Assembly (NCBI RefSeq): GCF_003399445.1
Contig: NZ_QUQO01000001.1
Location: 865,001-929,000, forward strand
Direction of reading: 5' to 3'
Source: Parvularcula marina
GTDB taxonomy: Bacteria > Pseudomonadota > Alphaproteobacteria > Caulobacterales > Parvularculaceae
Length of the DNA: 64,000 nt
Part shown: positions 1-9,807 of the stretch, piece by piece
Layout of the letters: each line of letters starts with the position of its first letter
Numbering within the stretch: the first letter of the stretch is position 1
Translations under genes and position numbers: made by a program
The notes under the pieces: model-generated
Seen by the model: only the letters and a program-made list of their open reading frames with translations
Told to the model about the DNA's origin: nothing
The model's database searches: none

Positions 1-364
1 CGACATCTCCGATCGAAAGCAGCCCCACCAGACGTCCCCCATCAACTATCGGCATGTGGCGGACGCGACGCTCCGTCATCTGACCAAGAAGCTCGTCAAT
101 TGTCGCATCAGGCCCGCAGGTAATCACCTTCTGGGTCATGACTTCAGAGACCTTGGTCTCTCGATGGCCCGTCGGCGCACCATTGAGTACGCGCACAACA
201 TCTCGTTCGGACAGGATACCGTCGATCGCCCCGCCTCCAGCAGAGACAAGGACGGCCCCGATATTCTTTTCCGCAAGAAGAGAGATCGCCTCGCCCAGCG
301 TCGCATCGGGCGAAATGGTGATCACATCATGGCCTTTACCCTGGAGAACATCTTTTGCCCGCAT
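1..364 (-). CDS. CBS-domain protein, 3' end cut by window
   Basis: The visible 121 codons begin at an ATG preceded by a strong GGAGGAG ribosome site and contain most of two CBS motifs. The first (about residues 7-62) ends in the pattern ILSERDVVRVL. The second (about 75-121) carries VMT at its start and RRVRHMPIVD before the edge. Paired CBS motifs form a Bateman module that binds adenosyl ligands. Stand-alone two-CBS proteins of about 140-150 residues are common in alphaproteobacteria, so only a short C-terminus is probably missing. No fused catalytic domain is visible. The gene lies downstream of, and on the same strand as, the rhomboid gene, with about 90 bases between. Its ligand and partner cannot be told from sequence. 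Confidence 0.88.
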   Translation of the reverse strand, partial: MRAKDVLQGKGHDVITISPDATLGEAISLLAEKNIGAVLVSAGGGAIDGILSERDVVRVLNGAPTGHRETKVSEVMTQKVITCGPDATIDELLGQMTERRVRHMPIVDGGRLVGLLSIGDV

Positions 365-454
365 GGCAACTCCTCCCATTTTCAGCCCGGAGCCTTCTCC
401 GGGCCCCAAGAATTGGAGTTTGACCCGTTTCTGCGTGCCCATCAATGGCTTGGG

Positions 455-1228
455 TCAGCCAAGGTAACCAGAACGTGCCTTCCGAATCGCCACGTCAAAA
501 AGCGGGAAGAGAAGGAGCCCGGTGAAATATCCGCCCAGATGGGCTTCCCAGGCAATATTATAGCCGCCCGCCCCTAGCCCGATGGCGGTGGCAAGGTTCA
601 TCAGAACAAATGCAAGCGTCACGACAATGATCGGCCGAGAGAAAATGGGCGCGAGTCTCGTGGGATCACGTTGCAGCTCGCGTGTCGGCACAACGAATCG
701 CATGGCCGCCCCCATCATGCCGGAGATCGCGCCCGACGCGCCGATCACTGGATAAGGCGAGTCAGGCTGCACGAGATAATAGGCCAACACCCCACCCAGA
801 CCGCAGATCAGATAAAAGGTCAGGAAAAGCCCTGTGCGGAACGCCCTTTCACTTGGCGGGCCCCAATCCGTTCCCATCCGGCGCGCAACACCAGTGCCGA
901 AGACAATCAGCCACATCATGTTGAAGACAATGTGGATGATGTCGGCATGCAGAAAGATGTGCCCAAAGATCGGCAGGGCGAGCCCGAAGGGATCTGCACC
1001 TGACTTCATCCCTGCGGTGAAAAGGGCCGGAAAGAATGCCAGCTGATCGAGAACAGGCATGATCCACCCAGCCGGCAGGAAGTTTTGCGCGAGGAAAATC
1101 AGCGAATTTATAAGGACAAGCGCTGTGATCACCCCGGGAGCGGAAATGATCGGCTCGCGGGCTGGCGGGCGCCCAAGCTGTGATTCGCGGCCCGTACTTT
1201 GGCCATGCCAGCGGATCTGATCGTTCAT
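455..1228 (-). CDS. Rhomboid-family intramembrane serine protease
   Basis: This is a polytopic membrane protein of 257 residues counted from the ATG at 1228. A GTG three codons upstream is also possible, but neither has a strong ribosome site. The rhomboid signature is complete: HIVFN (H99, N103) in an early helix, GASG with nucleophile S165, and the general base H230 in AHLGGYFTG. About six hydrophobic segments fit the bacterial six-helix core. Rhomboids cleave transmembrane substrates within the inner membrane. The substrate here is unknown. The N-terminal 30 residues are polar and cytoplasmic-looking. The CBS-domain gene follows on the same strand. Confidence 0.92.
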   Translation of the reverse strand: MNDQIRWHGQSTGRESQLGRPPAREPIISAPGVITALVLINSLIFLAQNFLPAGWIMPVLDQLAFFPALFTAGMKSGADPFGLALPIFGHIFLHADIIHIVFNMMWLIVFGTGVARRMGTDWGPPSERAFRTGLFLTFYLICGLGGVLAYYLVQPDSPYPVIGASGAISGMMGAAMRFVVPTRELQRDPTRLAPIFSRPIIVVTLAFVLMNLATAIGLGAGGYNIAWEAHLGGYFTGLLLFPLFDVAIRKARSGYLG

Positions 1229-1357
1229 CTGTCTCACTTAGGGACAGCTCTGCCCCTTGCGAAGCCGCATCCCCGGTTCATTTGCCCCGACGATAGGAAT
1301 TTTTTCACAGCCATACGCTACCACAACTTTCGAATGGGCGCTTGGAGAGGCGACACG

Positions 1358-1981
1358 ATGACCGAAAACGGGAAAATTGGCGCGATTGCACAGGCGCCCC
1401 AACCCCGCGAGCAACGCCGACATATACGGCGTGAGGTACCGCTTGATGCCCAGTTCGTCCTGCCGGACGGCACTGAGGTTCAGGGCGAGATCGAGAATAT
1501 CTCCGCTGGTGGTGCCCTCATCAAAGCCAAAGCCAATATCAAAGTCGGCGACAGGCTAGTGGTTCGCATTCGGCAGATTGGTCATTTCCCGGCTGTCGTG
1601 GCGCGCCGCGCTGATAATGATGTCGCTGTTGAGTTCAAGATTCGACGCGAACGCGCGGCCCGAATCGCCGACAAGCTGATCTGCCTCGTCAATGGCACGG
1701 AAAAAGATGCTGAGGATCGGGTCGAGCTGCGCGCAGCTGGGCAGTTCATCTCACACCTCCATTTTAAAGATGGCCGCTCAATGCAGTGCGAGGTCATCGA
1801 TTTTTCGACATCGGGAGCCGCGGTGGCCGTCTCCCCGATGCCGGCTGTCGGGACGGAACTGCGTCTCGGCAAAACACCCGCTCGAGTCGTGCGCGCGGAT
1901 GACGGGGTCGTTGGCCTCTCTTTTGCACGTATAGAAGAGAACACGAACGCAGAGGACACGAATGGCGCTCGCCCCGAGTAA
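1358..1981 (+). CDS. Tandem PilZ-domain protein
   Basis: The start at 1358 (207 residues, beginning MTENGK) is preferred over an upstream in-frame start because GGAGAGG lies just before it and the upstream extension would run into the divergent rhomboid promoter. Two PilZ-like domains are visible. The first, about residues 20-100, has the RRHIRRE arginine cluster followed by ENISAGG, matching the RxxxR plus D/NxSxxG c-di-GMP-binding pattern. The second, about 115-195, has DFSTSGA but no clear RxxxR, so it may not bind ligand. The product is probably a soluble c-di-GMP effector. Its 3' end overlaps the next gene by 20 bases, suggesting coupled translation. Confidence 0.85.
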   Translation: MTENGKIGAIAQAPQPREQRRHIRREVPLDAQFVLPDGTEVQGEIENISAGGALIKAKANIKVGDRLVVRIRQIGHFPAVVARRADNDVAVEFKIRRERAARIADKLICLVNGTEKDAEDRVELRAAGQFISHLHFKDGRSMQCEVIDFSTSGAAVAVSPMPAVGTELRLGKTPARVVRADDGVVGLSFARIEENTNAEDTNGARPE

Positions 1982-2504
1982 CTGGTGCATCAAAGTCGCT
2001 GAGAAGATTTACGGGCCGTATTCTGATCAGCAAATGGAAGCCTTCGCACAGGAAGGCCGGCTGTCGCCGCGTTCCAGCGTGTCGCCGGCTGGGGCTCAGA
2101 CATGGCGTGAAGCTCATCAATATGAGGTGCTCGCCAGACTGTTCGACGGACAGCCCAAACAGGCACGCGCCTTTGGCAAAGCTGGAAATGATGACCAGCA
2201 AGGCACTCCCGAAGGCTCACCAGCCATGATGCTCCTCGTCTTTGATACCGTGGCCAGCACAGCAGGCCGGATCGAGAATCAGATCCGCGCGCTTGGTGAT
2301 GCCTTCCGTCTGACAAGCAATGTTTGGTGCGTAACGACCGGCCAGTCTGCTGTCGGCGTGAAGAATGCCATCGTGCCGCATCTGTCGAGCCGGGAATATG
2401 TCTTTGTCGTCGATACCCATCGCGGCAAGACGACATGGCACAACATGACGCCGTCACTGCATTCGCACCTGACCCGCGCTTACGTGAAATCCTCCGCCGC
2501 CTAA
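1962..2504 (+). CDS. GYF_2 (DUF4339)-like domain protein
   Basis: This 180-residue protein starts inside the last codons of the PilZ gene. Residues about 8-58 follow the GYF_2 pattern: an aromatic and charged start, then GPYSDQQM, GRLSP and a TWREA tryptophan. That fold usually mediates protein-protein contacts. The remaining ~100 residues (from about 85) form a compact alpha/beta-looking region containing YVFVVDTHRGKTTWHN, which I do not recognise. There is no signal peptide or membrane segment. The 20-base overlap implies joint expression with the tandem PilZ protein, so a role in the same c-di-GMP response is a reasonable but unproven inference. Confidence 0.7.
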   Translation: MALAPSNWCIKVAEKIYGPYSDQQMEAFAQEGRLSPRSSVSPAGAQTWREAHQYEVLARLFDGQPKQARAFGKAGNDDQQGTPEGSPAMMLLVFDTVASTAGRIENQIRALGDAFRLTSNVWCVTTGQSAVGVKNAIVPHLSSREYVFVVDTHRGKTTWHNMTPSLHSHLTRAYVKSSAA

Positions 2505-2546
2505 GGTGAGTTGGCGGGGCTGACCGCCCCATGGTAACCGGGCCTC

Positions 2547-3257
2547 ATGCCAAGTGATTCTGCGCGCACCGCTCCGGCGGTCAATGACGCCACTCCCCAT
2601 ATCCTGGTCGTCGACGATGATGACGGCATCCGCACCCTGCTCGCGCGCTATCTGCGCGAGAACGGCTTTCTCGCCTCAACGGCGGAGAATGCGGCCGCCG
2701 CCGACAAGGTAATGGAGGGGCTGATCTTTGATGCCCTCGTCGTCGACGTGATGATGCCCGGCGAGAACGGGCTCGACATGACGCGCCGCCTGCGTCGCCG
2801 GTCGAACATTCCCATCCTTGTGCTGACGGCAAGGGGCCAGCCTGAAGACCGCATCGAGGGGCTAGAGGCAGGGGCTGATGATTATCTCCCCAAACCGTTC
2901 GAGCCTCGCGAGCTTGTCTTGCGCCTCGAGCGGCTCCTGCAGCGCCGTGAGCACACGACGCGCGACGAGGCGTTGAGCTTTGGCGCAAATGTATTCCACC
3001 CCCGGCGCGGCGAGCTCAAACGAAACGGTGAGACGGTGAAACTCACTGGCGCCGAACTCTCCCTCCTCCGCACATTGTCAGCCAAACCCGGCGCGCCATT
3101 TGACCGGGCGACACTGGCAGAAGAGACCGGCAGCGGCTTTGACCGCTCAATCGACGTGCAGGTCACAAGGTTGCGCCGCAAGATCGAGGATGATCCGCGT
3201 ACCCCCATCTACCTGCAGACCGTCCGCGGGGTCGGTTACATGCTGGTTGTCGACTAA
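2547..3257 (+). CDS. OmpR-family response regulator
   Basis: This DNA-binding response regulator of 236 residues has a receiver domain at about residues 18-130. It carries the acidic cluster DDDD at 23-26, phospho-acceptor D67 in VVDVMMPG, T94 and K116. A winged-helix OmpR/PhoB effector domain follows at about 145-235, ending in RRKIEDDP and VRGVGYML. The adjacent histidine kinase begins 10 bases downstream and is its expected partner. Organisation and sequence resemble the alphaproteobacterial OmpR/EnvZ-like pair, but target genes cannot be inferred, so no symbol is assigned. Confidence 0.93.
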   Translation: MPSDSARTAPAVNDATPHILVVDDDDGIRTLLARYLRENGFLASTAENAAAADKVMEGLIFDALVVDVMMPGENGLDMTRRLRRRSNIPILVLTARGQPEDRIEGLEAGADDYLPKPFEPRELVLRLERLLQRREHTTRDEALSFGANVFHPRRGELKRNGETVKLTGAELSLLRTLSAKPGAPFDRATLAEETGSGFDRSIDVQVTRLRRKIEDDPRTPIYLQTVRGVGYMLVVD

Positions 3258-3266
3258 CGGCTGGCC

Positions 3267-4586
3267 ATGCTCAAGCGCTTCGCCCCCAAAAGCCTTTTTG
3301 GCCGCACGATCCTGATCGTCGTCCTGCCGATCTTCCTGATGCAGTCGATCGTCACATGGGTCTTCTTTAACCGGCACTGGGAAGAAGTGACCGCGACGCT
3401 CGCCAAATCGACGGCCAGCGATGTCGGCTTCCTGACGGAGCAATGGCTGGAAAGGGACTCGCAGGACGAACAGGTCTCGCTCCTGACAAAGGCGCGTGAA
3501 GATCTTGAGATCACCATGACCTATGTGCCCACCGCGTCGATCCCGGAGGAAGACCAACGCTCCTTTTTCAATGCGCTCAACCGGGTGCTTGACCGTGAGC
3601 TCGACTGGTCGCTGGATCGTCCGTACTGGTATAATACGACCGGCTTCGACAATGAGGTCGAAATCCGCGTCCAGCTCGATGACGGCTATTTGCGCTATCG
3701 GGTCGACCGCTCGCGCGTCGTTGCACGTAACGGGCATTTCTTCGTCATGTGGCTGATCGGTGCGACCGGGCTTCTGGGCTATATCGCCCTTATCTTCCTG
3801 CGAAATCAGGTCCGCTCGATCACGAGGCTTGCAGCGGCGGCGGACGCCTTTGGGCGCGGTGAGGATGTCTCGGATTTCAAGCCATCGGGCGCACGAGAAG
3901 TCCGTCAGGCGGGCCATGCCTTCATTGCGATGCGGGCACGGATCAAGCGCTTCCTAGAGCAACGCACCGAAATGCTCGCCGGGGTCAGTCATGATCTCAA
4001 AACTCCCCTCACCCGGCTGAAACTCCATCTCGCCCTCGATCCCGACATGCCGGGTGCGGACAAGATGAAATCGGATTTGGGCGAAATGGAGCGTCTGCTC
4101 GAAGACTATCTGACCTTTGCCCGCGGTGAGGCAGAGGATCTTCGCGAGAAAGTCGATCTCGAAGTACTGGCCGATGAGCTGGGACAGAACGCAGCACGTC
4201 TGGGACGTACCCTGAAGGCAGATGTCGAGCCCGGTCTCAGCCTGATTGCACAGAAGAGCCAGCTGAGCCGCGCAATCTCGAACCTCGTCACCAATGGCTT
4301 TAAATTCGCTGATGAAGTGCGCTTCACGGCCGCCCGCAAGGGTGAGACAATTGAGATCGCTGTCGACGATGACGGCCCTGGCATTCCCGAGGAAGAACGC
4401 GAAGCGGCGGTCAAAGCCTTTAGCCGCCTCGACATTGCCCGCAATTCAAATATCTCGGGCTCCGGCCTTGGCCTTGCCATTGTGCGGGACATTGCCCGCG
4501 CCCATGGTGGCGCCTTGCGGCTGGAGTCATCCGACCTCGGCGGATTGCGGGCAGTGATCGCCCTGCCCGCCCCAACAAAGTCCTGA
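3267..4586 (+). CDS. EnvZ-like sensor histidine kinase
   Basis: This 439-residue inner-membrane kinase has transmembrane segments at about 13-34 and 158-178 flanking a ~120-residue periplasmic domain. A HAMP linker (about 180-232), HisKA and HATPase domains follow. The phospho-accepting histidine is H242 in VSHDLKTPLTR. The N box is SNLVTNGFKF. The G1 and G2 boxes DDDGPGIP and GSGLGLAIV are intact, so the enzyme should be active. The gene follows its response regulator in the same operon and is convergent with bamB. It resembles the EnvZ family in size and topology; the signal is unknown. Confidence 0.93.
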   Translation: MLKRFAPKSLFGRTILIVVLPIFLMQSIVTWVFFNRHWEEVTATLAKSTASDVGFLTEQWLERDSQDEQVSLLTKAREDLEITMTYVPTASIPEEDQRSFFNALNRVLDRELDWSLDRPYWYNTTGFDNEVEIRVQLDDGYLRYRVDRSRVVARNGHFFVMWLIGATGLLGYIALIFLRNQVRSITRLAAAADAFGRGEDVSDFKPSGAREVRQAGHAFIAMRARIKRFLEQRTEMLAGVSHDLKTPLTRLKLHLALDPDMPGADKMKSDLGEMERLLEDYLTFARGEAEDLREKVDLEVLADELGQNAARLGRTLKADVEPGLSLIAQKSQLSRAISNLVTNGFKFADEVRFTAARKGETIEIAVDDDGPGIPEEEREAAVKAFSRLDIARNSNISGSGLGLAIVRDIARAHGGALRLESSDLGGLRAVIALPAPTKS

Positions 4587-4597
4587 GAAGCAGAAGC

Positions 4598-6004
4598 TTA
4601 GTTCCAGGCTTCGAGCTGTCCCTCATCAGTCAGCACATAGACCGTGCCGCCCGCGATGACTGGCGGAATGATCGTCCCGCCACTGAGCTTGTAGGTGTTC
4701 GTCGTGTTGCCCGACTGCGGATTGACCTGAATCATCCGGCCCGACGAAGACGTCAGGATCAGGTGCCCACCCGCAAGGATCGGCCCCGACCAGCTGATCG
4801 CGCCTTTGCGCTTCTTGGCATTCTCATAGGCCGGAAGCTGCTCACGCCAGATCACCGCGCCGTCATTGCGTGACAGGGCAAGAAGATCGCCTTCAACCGA
4901 AATCAGATAAATGGCATCGCCTGCGACCCAGGGCGTATTCCGTGAGGAGACATTGACCTCCCACGCAACGCCGCCCGTCCGAGCATCAATGGCGGCAAGC
5001 TGGCCAGCGTGGCTGACGGCAAAGACACCGCCACGATCGATAACCGGGCTGCCGGCAATATCATTCAGTGTCGAGAGCGCATTGAGACGCGAAGAGCTTG
5101 AGATTGTTGCCGACCACAAAAGCCGGCCCGTACCATTGTCGAGCGCGACGACTTCACCAGAGGAGAATGGCGCAACGACGATGTCGGCCTGCACCGCGGG
5201 CGAACCCGACGAGAGAACCCGCGCGGATTCCTCAAAGCTCTCATATTTCCAGATTGTCTTGCCGGTCGCCTGATCGAGCGCGACGATCTGGTTATTCATC
5301 GTCACGATGTAGACTTTGCCGCCAACAGCCGTCGGTGGGTTCCGGACGGGGGCGGACAATTGGACTTCCCAGCGAACCTCGCCGGTGGTTGCATTCAGTG
5401 ACGCTGCTTTGCCGAAGCCGTTGGCCATGTAGAGCCAGCCGGCATCATAGGCGACACCGCCGCCGAAGCCCATGCTGGCGGGATCAACGCGGCCGAATTG
5501 CCAGAATTTCTTGGCCTCTTCGCGCGTGTCAGGCGTCAGCACTGTCTGCCAGACACGAGAGCCGGACTGAACATCAAACGCCGTCACGCGGGCTTCCGGG
5601 TCGATCGTGAAGACCTTGTTCTCGGCGATCACAGGTGGGGTCGTCACCGGCGCGCGCTTGGCGGCGCGGCGGCTGGCATTGACCTTCCAGCTCCGGTCCA
5701 GCGTGTCGGGACCAGAGAGATGGTGCATCACATGGTCAGCCTCACCGCCCGGCTGGGTCCAGTTCGCATTGGCAAAAGCCGGCGGCACTTCGACCGAAGA
5801 CAGCATGCCGATGAAACGGGGATCTGGTTGAAGCTCGTCTTCAATCGCGAGGACCGGTTTGCGGCCATCCTTGTTCTCGCCTTCCTCACCAGAGGCGACT
5901 TCGCCGTCATTACCCCGACCGACGAAGGGGATTGAGCTGCATCCGGCAGCTGTGAGGCCAAGCAACGCTACAAGTGAGAGAAAACGGATTTTACGATCTG
6001 CCAT
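4598..6004 (-). CDS. bamB: Outer-membrane assembly lipoprotein BamB
   Basis: This 468-residue beta-propeller lipoprotein belongs to the BAM complex, which inserts beta-barrel proteins into the outer membrane. The N-terminus is a lipoprotein signal ending LTAAGC, with C22 as the lipidated cysteine. From about residue 120 onward come repeated PQQ-type blades with the recurring pattern A-x-D-x-x-T-G-x-x-x-W (for example LDQATGKTIWKY and LDNGTGRLLWSA). Length is greater than the ~390 of E. coli, with an acidic linker after the lipobox, as is common in alphaproteobacteria. The gene sits 81 bases downstream of a YfgM-like gene, the same pairing found in E. coli. Confidence 0.93.
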   Translation of the reverse strand: MADRKIRFLSLVALLGLTAAGCSSIPFVGRGNDGEVASGEEGENKDGRKPVLAIEDELQPDPRFIGMLSSVEVPPAFANANWTQPGGEADHVMHHLSGPDTLDRSWKVNASRRAAKRAPVTTPPVIAENKVFTIDPEARVTAFDVQSGSRVWQTVLTPDTREEAKKFWQFGRVDPASMGFGGGVAYDAGWLYMANGFGKAASLNATTGEVRWEVQLSAPVRNPPTAVGGKVYIVTMNNQIVALDQATGKTIWKYESFEESARVLSSGSPAVQADIVVAPFSSGEVVALDNGTGRLLWSATISSSSRLNALSTLNDIAGSPVIDRGGVFAVSHAGQLAAIDARTGGVAWEVNVSSRNTPWVAGDAIYLISVEGDLLALSRNDGAVIWREQLPAYENAKKRKGAISWSGPILAGGHLILTSSSGRMIQVNPQSGNTTNTYKLSGGTIIPPVIAGGTVYVLTDEGQLEAWN

Positions 6005-6085
6005 TAGATACTGCCCCGGCTGGTCTGGTTCCTGACGGCGGACGGTAGGTGCTCCCGCCGCGCCGCGCGACTTATAGTGCGGTAA

Positions 6086-6883
6086 TCAGAGATTGTCGTC
6101 TCCGGCGGGCGTTTCTTCTTCCGCCCCCTCTTCTTCTGCCGGTGCGCTTAGCTCCTCGGACAGCCTGTCAGAGAAGGACTGGATGAACTCGGACGCTTCA
6201 TCCGTCGGCAATTCCATAGAGACGCCGCGGCGCGCTGCATCTGCGACCGGCGCCAGAAAGCGTGCGCGCTGGATCGTCGCCGGCGAGGTTGTTGAAGGAT
6301 CAGCGGTGCTGAGCCGAGAAAGCCCCTGATATGCAGCCTCGTAATCACCGGCTGAAAAATCAGCGAGTGCGATCACTTCGTCTGCAAGTGGCATCATCGG
6401 CTCGCTCGAGACCTCACCAGCCACAGACTTGGCGCGAGCTGGATCTGTATCGACGAGGAGCTGGGCCATTTTTAGCCGCGCCAGATCGCGCATCCGTGTT
6501 GGCAGGCTGCCATCTTTGGCAACTTCATCGAGCGCCGCGATGGCGTCATCGACGTTTCCTTCGCCTGCAAGGAACGCGGCGGCTCGCAAGCGGGCAAGCC
6601 CGGCATATCCGCCTGTACTTTCCCCAGCGACGGCCAGCATCGTTTGCGGAGCAGCTGTCTGATCGTCGAGCGATGCATCCACAGCGGTCTGATAAGCTTC
6701 AGAACGCGCAGCTTCTGCCCTCGCATCCGCGCCTTTTTTGAACTGGAGCCCGGCGACAGCGGCCACGACAAGCGCGGCGGCGCCGACCAGAACCGGCCCG
6801 TTTTTCTTGAAAAAGGCGACGGTCTGATCCTGTTTCAGCTCTTCGTCGACTTCGCGGAGGAGGATATCTTCTTCGTCGGCCAT
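6086..6883 (-). CDS. YfgM-like tetratricopeptide membrane protein
   Basis: This 265-residue protein has an acidic cytoplasmic N-terminus beginning MADEEDILLREVDEELK. One membrane anchor (about 29-47) is followed by a periplasmic alpha-helical region rich in Ala/Leu, typical of the TPR_21/YfgM family. A glutamate-rich tail ends the protein. YfgM in E. coli associates with the SecYEG/PpiD periplasmic chaperone network. AAAAGGG precedes the start. Location just upstream of bamB supports the assignment. Sequence conservation of this family is weak, so identity rests on topology plus context. Confidence 0.82.
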   Translation of the reverse strand: MADEEDILLREVDEELKQDQTVAFFKKNGPVLVGAAALVVAAVAGLQFKKGADARAEAARSEAYQTAVDASLDDQTAAPQTMLAVAGESTGGYAGLARLRAAAFLAGEGNVDDAIAALDEVAKDGSLPTRMRDLARLKMAQLLVDTDPARAKSVAGEVSSEPMMPLADEVIALADFSAGDYEAAYQGLSRLSTADPSTTSPATIQRARFLAPVADAARRGVSMELPTDEASEFIQSFSDRLSEELSAPAEEEGAEEETPAGDDNL

Positions 6884-6926
6884 GTTGCCCTTTTACGGTC
6901 AATCGTTCGCTACTGACGGGGCCGAA

Positions 6927-7002
6927 TGGCAGGGGCAGCAGGATTCGAACCCGCGACCCTCGGTTTTGGAGACCGATGCTCTACCAGCTGAGCTATACCC
7001 CT
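6927..7002 (-). tRNA. tRNA-Trp (CCA anticodon)
   Basis: The minus strand folds as a complete cloverleaf. The acceptor 5' strand AGGGGTA pairs with TGCCCCT. The D-loop AGCTCAGCTGGTAGAGC is standard. The anticodon stem TCGGT/ACCGA encloses loop CTCCAAA with anticodon CCA. The T-loop is GTTCGAATC, and CCA is encoded at the 3' end. It lies between the YfgM-like gene and the large hybrid kinase. The frequent partners secE-nusG are not next to it here. No integrated element is evident at this tRNA. Confidence 0.97.
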
Positions 7003-7073
7003 GGGTCAGTTCAGCCCCTCTAGGCGAACACATCGCCCGGATCAACGCGGAAAATCGACGTTAGTATGGGGGG

Positions 7074-9638
7074 TCAGCTGGCCTTACGGATACTGCTGAT
7101 CGGCTTCTTGCTGGCGGAGACGAGCGCTGCGACAAGATCAGCCTGCTTGATGGGCTTTGATAGATAGCCCGTCATCCCCGCTTCAAAGAAGCGCTCTCGG
7201 TCGCCCGGCATGGCATGAGCCGTCAGGGCGATGACCGGTGTCTGCGGCCGCACGAGAGTTGTTTCATGCGTCCTGATCGCCTTGGTCGCGGCAACCCCGT
7301 CCATGACCGGCATCGAGACATCCATCAGGACGACATCAAAATCGCCAGCGGTATAGAGATCGACTGCTTCCTGACCGTTCTCGGCAAAGGTCAGATCGCA
7401 ATGGCTGTCCTTCAGCATGGTCTCGATGACCATGCGGTTCACCTGATTGTCCTCAGCCACGAGGACCTGAAGGCGCTCACCGGTCAGGATCGCCGGACCT
7501 TTGATTTCCGTCGGTTCCGTCGGCATTGGAAGCTGGCTGACTTCACCTTCACGCACCGGCAGGCTGCTTGAGACAGCGCGCAAAAGCGTTGCCGAGCGGG
7601 CGGGTTTCGTGAGGAATGTCTTCACTCCGAGCGTACGCGCCCGGCGCGCCAGATCATCGCGGTCGACAGAGGACAGAATGATGATCGGGGTATGTTTGAG
7701 GGCTTCGGAGGCGCGGATCCGCGCCACAACATCTAGCCCATCCATTTCAGGCATCTGGAAGTCGAGAACGACGGCATCGAAGGGCCGCCCTTCCTCAGCT
7801 GCCTGCTCAAGATTTTTAAGAGCGCTCTCGCCACACTCGGCGATGACGTAATCCGCGCCCCAATGGCTGAACTGCTCGGCCATGATCGCGCGGTTCACTT
7901 CGAGATCATCAACCCCGAGAATGCGGCGCTGGCTGATCGACGCCTCAAGAACTTGCGTCACTGGCAGCGGTGTGACCGAGACCATGAGCGGCAGGCTGAC
8001 ATTGAACGTCGAGCCCTCACCTACTTTGGACGTGACGCTGATATCCCCGCCCATAGCGCAAGCCAGGCGCTTGGAGATGGCAAGGCCAAGCCCCGTTCCG
8101 CCGAAACGGCGCGTGGTCGATGACTCAGCTTGAGTGAACTCTTCGAAGATGCGGTCGAGATGCTTCTCCGGAATGCCAATCCCGGTATCGGTGACCGAAA
8201 TCTCAGCAAAGAAGACACCATCTTTCCTAACGCCTGACACATCGATCAGGACATGACCGCTTTCAGTGAACTTGATCGCATTGCCGCACAGATTCGTGAT
8301 GATCTGGCGTACACGGCCCATATCGCCGCTGACCATAGACGGGTGCGACGGCGGATAAGAGACGATCAGCTCAAGGCCCTTCTCGCGAGCCCGAGGGGCA
8401 AGGAGAGAAGCCACGTCGTCAATCATCGTCCGCAGGTCAAACGGCTGGTTGTCGAACTCCATCTTCCCGGCTTCGAATTTCGAGAAATCGAGAATGTCGT
8501 TGATCAGCGCAAGAAGCGCTGTCCCTGAACGTTCGATGGTGCTGACATATTCTGTCTGCCGTTCATCAAGCTGGGTCTGACCGAGAATCTCCGCCATGCC
8601 GAGCACACCGTTCATCGGCGTCCGGATTTCATGGCTCATATTGGCAAGGAATTCAGACTTCGCGACACTTGCGGATTCAGCGTCACGGCGAGCGCGGCCC
8701 AGCGGCTTAGCCAGTACACGGTCGACAACGAGGCCAAGCACGCAAACCATGAAGACGATCGCAAACAGGGTCGCGATCATCGCATACAAACGGAATTCGT
8801 GAACATGTGCGTAAGCGGCTGCCGGATCAATCGAGATCCCGACATACCAGTCAGCACCGGGCAGACCTTCGATCGGGCGGAAAGACAGGAAACGCTGCTT
8901 GCCCTCATACTGCACGGTTTGCAGATCACGGCTCACTTGCGCGTCATCACCGAATAGCTCGGTGACATTCTTGAAGATCTGCGCGTCCTCTGGGTGGGCA
9001 ATAATCTTGCCGCTAGAATCAATGACAAAGAGGAAGCCCAGCCCGCCTAGCTCCTGGCTGGCGAGAAGCTTTTTCAGCTCACCGACAAGATAGTCTGTCC
9101 CGACAACAGCTGCGAGTTCGCCTTCTTTATAGATCGGCACGGCGACTGAATAATTCAGCTCACCGACAACCGGCGTATAAGGAGCGGTCAGGACCACCCC
9201 GCCCTCTTGGACGGCCGCCTTGTACCAGGGGCGTGTGCGAGGGTCGAAATTTTCAAGCTCGACATGCGGCCAGACGCGGAACGCGCCTGTCGCGGCATCA
9301 GCGACATAACGGTATGTCACGAGCTCGGCGAGGGCATCACTTTCAAAAACGGCGAACGGATCATCCGTCTCCATTTCATGTTCGAAGACTTCGGCGGCGG
9401 TGATTGTTGCGGCGATACGCTCCTGCAGCCAGTTGCCGACGCCCCAGGCAGTCAGCTCGCCGAAACCGTTGACCGATTCATCGATCCGGTCTTCGGCGGC
9501 AATGTGCTGCTTGCGATCAATAGTAAGGACAAAGACAGAGAATACGAGGACGACAACGAAGGCAGCGGCGGCAACCGTCTGACCCAAGAGTAAGCCCGTA
9601 TTCGGCGCCTGTTTATTAGCGTGCCGATCAGTATTCAT
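7074..9638 (-). CDS. Hybrid sensor kinase, Cache-HisKA-HATPase-REC-REC
   Basis: The start at 9638 (854 residues, beginning [10 protein letters not shown]) is chosen. A longer reading would run into the divergent kbl start at 9808 and adds an unlikely sequence. One N-terminal membrane helix (about 16-40) precedes an extracytoplasmic double-Cache ligand domain (about 45-275) with the typical RPWYKAA and IYKEGEL elements. A second helix (about 285-310) follows. The kinase core has [15 protein letters not shown] (phospho-His), a G1 box TDTGIGIP and a G2 box GTGLGLAIS. Two receiver domains follow, with acceptors in [12 protein letters not shown] and [13 protein letters not shown]. No HPt or output domain is present, so phosphotransfer to another protein is expected. 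The signal is probably a small molecule. Confidence 0.9.
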   Translation of the reverse strand: MNTDRHANKQAPNTGLLLGQTVAAAAFVVVLVFSVFVLTIDRKQHIAAEDRIDESVNGFGELTAWGVGNWLQERIAATITAAEVFEHEMETDDPFAVFESDALAELVTYRYVADAATGAFRVWPHVELENFDPRTRPWYKAAVQEGGVVLTAPYTPVVGELNYSVAVPIYKEGELAAVVGTDYLVGELKKLLASQELGGLGFLFVIDSSGKIIAHPEDAQIFKNVTELFGDDAQVSRDLQTVQYEGKQRFLSFRPIEGLPGADWYVGISIDPAAAYAHVHEFRLYAMIATLFAIVFMVCVLGLVVDRVLAKPLGRARRDAESASVAKSEFLANMSHEIRTPMNGVLGMAEILGQTQLDERQTEYVSTIERSGTALLALINDILDFSKFEAGKMEFDNQPFDLRTMIDDVASLLAPRAREKGLELIVSYPPSHPSMVSGDMGRVRQIITNLCGNAIKFTESGHVLIDVSGVRKDGVFFAEISVTDTGIGIPEKHLDRIFEEFTQAESSTTRRFGGTGLGLAISKRLACAMGGDISVTSKVGEGSTFNVSLPLMVSVTPLPVTQVLEASISQRRILGVDDLEVNRAIMAEQFSHWGADYVIAECGESALKNLEQAAEEGRPFDAVVLDFQMPEMDGLDVVARIRASEALKHTPIIILSSVDRDDLARRARTLGVKTFLTKPARSATLLRAVSSSLPVREGEVSQLPMPTEPTEIKGPAILTGERLQVLVAEDNQVNRMVIETMLKDSHCDLTFAENGQEAVDLYTAGDFDVVLMDVSMPVMDGVAATKAIRTHETTLVRPQTPVIALTAHAMPGDRERFFEAGMTGYLSKPIKQADLVAALVSASKKPISSIRKAS

Positions 9639-9807
9639 CGAGGCGGCACCCCTTCCCAAGCCTGTCCGCAACCGCCCCTTTAGGCGAGCCTCGTTAACAT
9701 CCGGAAAATTCTCACCCTTAAATTGTGTGAACCACAGTAAACCAGCCGCCGTCTTGCGGCGCTTCCCGCGCGGGAGTAGCCCCGGAAGAAAAAGCCCGGG
9801 AGACTTC

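Noticed and set aside
56-1067. Several overlapping frames on both strands near the left edge
   Set aside because: They are shadows of the CBS and rhomboid genes, with high-GC codon bias in the wrong frame and no recognisable protein sequence.
6927-7002. Integration site at tRNA-Trp
   Set aside because: No integrase, direct repeat of the tRNA end or foreign composition was found on either side.
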